A stretch of DNA of 39,585 bases, taken from NCBI GenBank assembly GCA_903851385.1, contig CAINOC010000025.1, forward strand, positions 1-39,585, given 5' to 3'. Origin of the DNA: an uncultured Chlorobiaceae bacterium (GTDB lineage: Bacteria > Bacteroidota > Chlorobiia > Chlorobiales > Chlorobiaceae). The position numbers and the translations under genes are program-made. Each line of letters opens with the position of its first letter. The stretch's first letter is position 1. The notes beneath the pieces are model-generated. The model was given only the letters and a program-made list of their open reading frames with translations, was not told where the DNA came from and did not search any database. This document shows, in pieces, positions 34,735-39,585 of the stretch.

Positions 34735-35496
34735 CTACTTGAAGACAAACCCGTATTTGCTGAGAACCGATTTTGCCTCATCGCCCTGCAGGAAGGCATG
34801 GAAAGCTTTTACCTCGTCGCTCTTTGCTCCTTTGATGGTAATTGCCATCGGGTAAACAACTCTTGGATAGAGTTCCTGTGGTACTGCAAAGAGCAGCTTG
34901 GACTTTTTAGCCAGAAGGGCATCGGTTTTATAGACAAAAGCACCATCAACTTCACCCAGCTCCGCATACATAAGGCACTCTCGGACATCTTTGGCCATGA
35001 CGAGCTTGTTTGTAAGCTGAGCGGCGATGCCGACTTTTGTCATTGCGGCCATTGCATATTCGCCTGCAGGAACACTTTTAGGACTTCCGATGGCAATCTT
35101 ATCCAATTTCAGAAGGTCCTTCATCGAGATTACTTTTTTACTCGTTGTTCCTGTAAAGACAAGCGAGTTATAGGTGAAGGTCTTGATGCTTGAAGCATCA
35201 ACAAGTTTTTTGTTGTTCAGATAATCCACCCATTCAGTGTTTGCGGAAATAAACAGATCGGCAGGAGCACCGTTTTCGATCTGACTGGCCAGGGCTCCTG
35301 AAGGGCCAAAGTTTTTCAGAAAAACAGTGCCAGGATGTTTTGCCGTGTAGCTTGCCGTCAGCTCACTGATAACATCTTTAAGACTTGCCGCTACTGAAAG
35401 GTTCAGCTCGCTGGACATGGCAGTCGTGGCCATCATAATGAGAGCGAAACATAACACGGAGATCTTCTTCATTGCCTGAATCATTGTTGTGTTCAT
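34735..35496 (-). CDS. modA: ModA, molybdate-binding periplasmic protein
   Basis: This 253-residue protein is a canonical ModA. After a signal peptide (to about residue 28) comes LNLSVAASLKDVISELTASY, then FGPSGALASQIENGAPADLFISA, and late AELGEVDGAFVYKTDAL. These segments carry the Ser, Ala and Tyr ligands of molybdate. Met9 (MKKISVLC) is an alternative start with a better signal peptide. It is monocistronic, converges on modB, and has a ModE-like box 67 bp upstream. It is clearly distinct from the ModA-like protein at 33197-33922. Confidence 0.93.
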   Translation of the reverse strand: MNTTMIQAMKKISVLCFALIMMATTAMSSELNLSVAASLKDVISELTASYTAKHPGTVFLKNFGPSGALASQIENGAPADLFISANTEWVDYLNNKKLVDASSIKTFTYNSLVFTGTTSKKVISMKDLLKLDKIAIGSPKSVPAGEYAMAAMTKVGIAAQLTNKLVMAKDVRECLMYAELGEVDGAFVYKTDALLAKKSKLLFAVPQELYPRVVYPMAITIKGAKSDEVKAFHAFLQGDEAKSVLSKYGFVFK

Positions 35497-35562
35497 ATTT
35501 GTTCTGTTTAAGTTACGATGCTTGTATTTTAATACCGGCAGTTAGAGATGTTATTCTCTGTT

Positions 35563-35586
35563 CGTTATGACATAATCTATATATCG
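35563..35586. promoter_or_regulatory. ModE-type box 3, upstream of modA
   Basis: CGTTAT (35563-35568), 12 bases, then ATATCG (35581-35586): one mismatch from the two perfect boxes, with identical spacing. It is 67 bp upstream of the modA start, a normal operator distance. Confidence 0.6.
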
Positions 35587-35807
35587 GAAATAAAAAGCAA
35601 GGCTTTTTTAAAAAGCCCCATTTACGGACGAGAGCCGCACCAAAAATAAAAATTAAATAAATAATACAAAACAGCTTATATTCATTATTTATTAATGCAA
35701 ATAAATAATAATTCATTATTATTTATAGATAAAACTATTTTTTACGTTTTTTATTACGGCTTTTATCGTATCTTACTTTTGTGATAAAATAAGCTTTTTT
35801 TGCTCTT

Positions 35808-35934
35808 CGTTATATATGTATTGTCATAATGCTTGTTCGACATCATCCATTTATCCAAGCCACTGCGGTGATGGCATATAGAAACTGGAGGAACTCTTTT
35901 TTTTGGATATCGTTATTACTGTTATGATATAGCG
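35808..35934. promoter_or_regulatory. Two ModE-like boxes (4 and 5) before the NifA-type gene
   Basis: Box 4 is CGTTAT-N12-ATAATG (35808-35831) and box 5 is CGTTAT-N12-ATAGCG (35911-35934). Each has one mismatch in the right arm and the exact 12-bp spacing of operators 1 and 2. They lie 120-246 bp upstream of the NifA-type gene. The rest of the 557-bp gap 35497-36053 is very AT-rich, apart from a coding-like fragment at 35928-36044. Confidence 0.5.
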
Positions 35935-36044
35935 GTTACCCCCCACAAAAACCTGCGGAGGTGCTTGAATTTGAGGAACTGACAACCATGCTCGATACCG
36001 AGCTGCACAAAGGTCTGCGTTACGATGTTTTTCAAAACTGTTAA
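35928..36044 (+). pseudogene. Short coding-like fragment, possible gene remnant
   Basis: After a TGA at 35925, a frame runs to TAA at 36042-36044 and encodes a protein-like tail (...PAEVLEFEELTTMLDTEL..., then KGLRYDVFQNC) with balanced composition and sensible codons. There is no start codon with a ribosome binding site; the only ATG (35988) leaves 18 residues. It looks like the C-terminal end of a lost gene, whose identity I cannot tell, just before the NifA-type gene. Confidence 0.35.
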
Positions 36045-36053
36045 AGAACAGCT

Positions 36054-37655
36054 ATGAATACTAAAACTGCGAAGCATGTACACTTCTGCACCATAAAAGA
36101 GTTTAAGGTATCTCCATTGCATCCAGGAGCAGTATGCCATTCTGAGATACTGTCACCTTTATTTTCGATGAGTAAAGTGGTTTCTGAGAGTGAAAACCTG
36201 TCAGACACGCTCTCTATTCTTCTGAAAATAATGAAAGATGATATGGGGGTGGAAAGAGGAATGGTCAGCCTCTTTAATAGCAGAACAGGGAAAATATTTA
36301 TTCACGACAGTATTGGGCTGACGAAAGAAGAAGAGACGCGAGGAGTCTACTCGATTGGGGAAGGTATTACAGGAAAAGTTGTGGAAACCGGAGAGAAAAT
36401 TGTCGTTCCGCTTATCAGCGAAGAGCCTATGTTTCTCAATAGAACCAGAAGTTTATCCAAACTTCAATATTCAGAACGCTCTTTCGTCTGCATCCCTATT
36501 GTGCGTGGAAAAAAAGTATTGGGTGCCATCAGTGTGGAACGCTTTTGTGACCACCATGAGTTACTGCATTACGATGTCGAGATACTTGGCGTTATTGCCG
36601 CAATGATAGCTCAGGCCGTTGAACTCTATCTGCTTGAGAATGAGGATAAAACATTCCTGAAAATGGAAAACGAACGATTGCGGAATGCCCTGAAGGAAAA
36701 GTTTCATCCCTCAAATATCATCGGCAATTCAAAACCCATGCTCGAAGTTTATGCCCTGATCAATAAAATCACCAAAACACGGTCGACAGTATTGATTCTT
36801 GGGGAGAGCGGTGTCGGCAAAGAACTTGTTGCCAGTGCTATTCATTACAATAGCCCTGAAGCAAATGAAGCATTTGTGAAATTCAATTGTGCCGCCTTAC
36901 CCGAAAGCGTTATAGAAAGCGAGCTTTTTGGTCACGAAAAAGGAGCTTTTACAGGGGCAGACAAAACAAGAAAAGGACGATTTGAAGATGCTGACGGGGG
37001 AACAATTTTTCTGGATGAAGTCGGGGAGCTGACCTTGCCAATGCAGGCAAAGTTGTTGCGGGTTTTACAGGAAAGGACGTTTGAGCATGTCGGCGGGAAC
37101 AAGCCGATTACGGTAGATATTCGCGTCATAGCTGCGACAAACCGCGATTTGATCAAGATGGTGGAAGACGGAACATTCAGGGAAGATCTTTACTATCGGT
37201 TAAACATCTTTCCTATTATCATTCCCACACTGCGTGAAAGGAAAGGTGACATTATCACCCTCGCAGAGTATTTTGTTGCCCATTTTGTCAAAAAATTCGG
37301 GAAGGAAACCAAACGGCTTGCAACCGCAGTGCAAGAGATGCTGCTTGCTTATGCATGGCCTGGCAATATCCGGGAGCTTGAAAACGTCATGGAAAGAGCT
37401 GTAATTCTTTCCGAAGATACGGTCATCCATACCGACGACCTTCCCTTGTCACTGCAAACTCCAGTTCTTTCGACCACTGTTACGCAAAAAAGTCTACCTG
37501 CAAAACTGGATACTATTGAATATGAAATGATAATAGAAGCACTGTCGAGTCAAAAAGGGCACATATCACATGCTGCTGAGAAATTAGGTCTCACCCGAAG
37601 GGTATTAAGCTTGAAAATGCAGCAGTTCGGAATAAATTATAGAAAGTACCGCTAA
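36054..37655 (+). CDS. nifA: NifA-type sigma-54-dependent activator
   Basis: The 533-residue protein has an N-terminal GAF domain (about 45-190). Its AAA+ domain has Walker A GESGVGKE (250-257), the sigma-54 contact loop GAFTGA (297-302) and Walker B GGTIFLDE (315-322). A Fis-type helix-turn-helix follows (about 505-533, HAAEKLGLTRRVLSLKM). The cysteines found between AAA+ and HTH domains in oxygen-sensing rhizobial NifA are absent. C12 and C28 precede the GAF domain, a little like VnfA/AnfA. It lies two genes before nifH, which has a -24/-12 promoter. The exact start is uncertain, with only AAAGAA upstream. Confidence 0.88.
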   Translation: MNTKTAKHVHFCTIKEFKVSPLHPGAVCHSEILSPLFSMSKVVSESENLSDTLSILLKIMKDDMGVERGMVSLFNSRTGKIFIHDSIGLTKEEETRGVYSIGEGITGKVVETGEKIVVPLISEEPMFLNRTRSLSKLQYSERSFVCIPIVRGKKVLGAISVERFCDHHELLHYDVEILGVIAAMIAQAVELYLLENEDKTFLKMENERLRNALKEKFHPSNIIGNSKPMLEVYALINKITKTRSTVLILGESGVGKELVASAIHYNSPEANEAFVKFNCAALPESVIESELFGHEKGAFTGADKTRKGRFEDADGGTIFLDEVGELTLPMQAKLLRVLQERTFEHVGGNKPITVDIRVIAATNRDLIKMVEDGTFREDLYYRLNIFPIIIPTLRERKGDIITLAEYFVAHFVKKFGKETKRLATAVQEMLLAYAWPGNIRELENVMERAVILSEDTVIHTDDLPLSLQTPVLSTTVTQKSLPAKLDTIEYEMIIEALSSQKGHISHAAEKLGLTRRVLSLKMQQFGINYRKYR

Positions 37656-37704
37656 GGAGTGCCTGATAACTTATGAAAGGCTTAACAACCAAACCGCAGG
37701 TATA

Positions 37705-38463
37705 ATGAACATGTCTGGCAGTTTATGTGCCGCCACTGAAAACAAAGTTGGAGTTGTATTGATTCATGGTAAATGGGGGAACCCATCACAGTTCAATTCC
37801 TTGGCCAAATTGATGAAAAACAAGGGGTATATGGTTCTTACACCATTGATGCCATGGAGTAAAGTCAGGGGATATGATGTCGATTATTCGGCAGCATTAG
37901 AGATTGTAACCGGCAATATTCAGGAATTACGAAACAGCGGCTCTACCGTCATCGTTTTGGCCGGACACAGTAAGGGAGCAAATGCAGCTATAGCATATAC
38001 CGCCTATGGCCCGGAAAAAATTGATGCCGTTATAGCTATAGCTCCCGGACATATGCCTGAAATAGCTCGTTACCAAGAGAGCATCCAGTCAAGCATCAAT
38101 AAAGCCAAGGAGATGATTGATAGCGGAAGAGGCGACGAGCGGGCATTATTTACACACAGAAATAATGGCAGATATGCTGATATCACCATGACTGCCGCTA
38201 CGTATTTCAGTTATTACGACCCTGAAGGTATGGCATCAATGCCTCTGTCGACATTGAAAATCACTCCAGGAATTCCGCTTATCTGGATATTGGCAGGGGC
38301 AACAGATGTTCTCTATGATAAAGGCAGGGATTATGTTTTTGAAAAATGGCCCCAGCATCCGCTTAATAAATATCTTGTCTTGCATTCAAATCACATGGAG
38401 GCACCTGATGATGCAAAGGAAGAAGTATTACGGTGGATAGAAGCTTTGCACATTCAGCAATAA
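37705..38463 (+). CDS. Alpha/beta hydrolase family protein
   Basis: The 252-residue protein has an alpha/beta-hydrolase fold. HGKWG near the N-terminus is the oxyanion region, GHSKGAN (about 92-98) is the nucleophile elbow with Ser, GATDVLYDKG carries the acid, and SNHMEAP supplies the His. Substrate is unknown. The N-terminus MNMSGSLCAATENK looks like the end of a signal peptide whose hydrophobic part is missing. It follows the NifA-type gene by 49 bp and may be co-transcribed with it. Confidence 0.78.
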   Translation: MNMSGSLCAATENKVGVVLIHGKWGNPSQFNSLAKLMKNKGYMVLTPLMPWSKVRGYDVDYSAALEIVTGNIQELRNSGSTVIVLAGHSKGANAAIAYTAYGPEKIDAVIAIAPGHMPEIARYQESIQSSINKAKEMIDSGRGDERALFTHRNNGRYADITMTAATYFSYYDPEGMASMPLSTLKITPGIPLIWILAGATDVLYDKGRDYVFEKWPQHPLNKYLVLHSNHMEAPDDAKEEVLRWIEALHIQQ

Positions 38464-38718
38464 GAGGCAATAGATATATCTCTGAGTCACAAGGCATTTC
38501 ACTCTGCATAACCCTTCACACATAATACATTTATGTGGTTTATTGCCGGTTTTCTTCAGGAATGTCGTCATTTACTGCAAAGATATAGTGTACGACCAGC
38601 GGCTAAACCTTTTCTTAAAAAAACAACATCGTATTAACAGCCCAAAACCCTTCTGTATCAAGGCCTTGAGTAGTCTTCCCTCCTCTCTTTCATAATAATT
38701 GGCCTGACATATAAAGCT
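38464..38718. other. Gene-free stretch before the nifH promoter
   Basis: I see no ORF with coding character, no RNA gene and no strong terminator here. A NifA upstream site of the TGT-N10-ACA type is expected but I could not find a clear one by eye. Confidence 0.5.
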
Positions 38719-38734
38719 TGGCTCGGTTCTTGCA
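38719..38734 (+). promoter_or_regulatory. Sigma-54 (-24/-12) promoter of nifH
   Basis: TGGCTCGGTTCTTGCA matches the sigma-54 consensus TGGCACG-N4-TTGCA with one change. The -24 GG (38720-38721) and -12 GC (38732-38733) are separated by the required distance. Transcription should start near 38745, giving a leader of about 75 bases before nifH. Confidence 0.85.
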
Positions 38735-38809
38735 GCATGTAATGATAATGATTCAGGGCTTTGACTCTGTATTCCTGAATATCTGATGACAAACGCATCG
38801 AAAACCTAA

Positions 38810-39585
<776 letters not shown>

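Noticed and set aside
34723-35193. 156-residue plus-strand ORF antisense to modA
   Set aside because: Cysteine- and histidine-rich shadow of a canonical ModA gene.
35829-35927. 32-codon ORF with a hydrophobic end
   Set aside because: No ribosome binding site, and it overlaps both ModE-like boxes; most likely chance.
38464-38718. NifA upstream activator site for nifH
   Set aside because: No convincing TGT-N10-ACA match was found by eye, although the sigma-54 promoter is clear.

Overview
The window looks like a chromosome segment of a green sulfur bacterium (Chlorobiaceae; the Chlorobium/Pelodictyon group is my best guess). It carries a complete dissimilatory sulfur-oxidation (dsr) cluster in the gene order known from Chlorobi (N-C-A-B-L-U-E-F-H-T-M-K-J-O-P, then V-W). 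It also carries a sulfide:quinone oxidoreductase, and ends in nifH beside molybdate-transport genes. The genus assignment is inference; the pathway content is read from the sequence.

Region 1 (1-1700) is mobile and defence-type debris. It holds the 3' end of a group II intron (domains V and VI), a BrnT/BrnA toxin-antitoxin pair, an unknown small gene, a yefM/phd-type antitoxin gene broken by a nonsense codon, and a short repeat array.

Region 2 (1700-6056, minus strand) is an assimilatory sulfate-reduction operon: a compact siroheme sulfite reductase, a Fe-S type APS reductase, CysD, and a CysN whose fused APS-kinase-like domain has lost key motifs. Together these convert sulfate to APS, sulfite and sulfide with no PAPS step.

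Region 3 (6718-23320, plus strand) covers sulfur oxidation. SQR and dsrN are coupled. Then come dsrC and the reverse-type sulfite reductase dsrAB, dsrL, dsrU, the dsrEFH sulfur relay, dsrT, and the DsrMKJOP membrane complex. A rho-independent terminator separates dsrP from the siroheme genes dsrV and dsrW.

Region 4 (23340-28973, minus strand) is a co-linear set: a four-PAS hybrid histidine kinase, a LysR regulator, a YeiH-family transporter and a methyltransferase. Two perfect GTTAT-N5-ATAAC sites, centred 20 bp apart, lie in front of the transporter.

Region 5 (29244-39585) is for molybdenum and nitrogen fixation. ModC and a stand-alone di-Mop protein (minus strand) diverge from a TonB-dependent receptor, a divergent ModA-like protein and ModB (plus strand). 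A second, more typical ModA, a NifA-type sigma-54 activator, an alpha/beta hydrolase and nifH (cut by the window end, with a clear -24/-12 promoter) follow. Five CGTTAT-N12-ATAACG-type boxes, matching the E. coli ModE operator pattern, sit before mop/modC, the receptor, the second modA and the NifA gene. The most novel reading of the window is therefore an outer-membrane, TonB-powered molybdenum uptake route under ModE-type control, tied to nitrogenase. The receptor's natural signal peptide starts at an ATA codon next to a run of eight A's, so its start or expression deserves checking.
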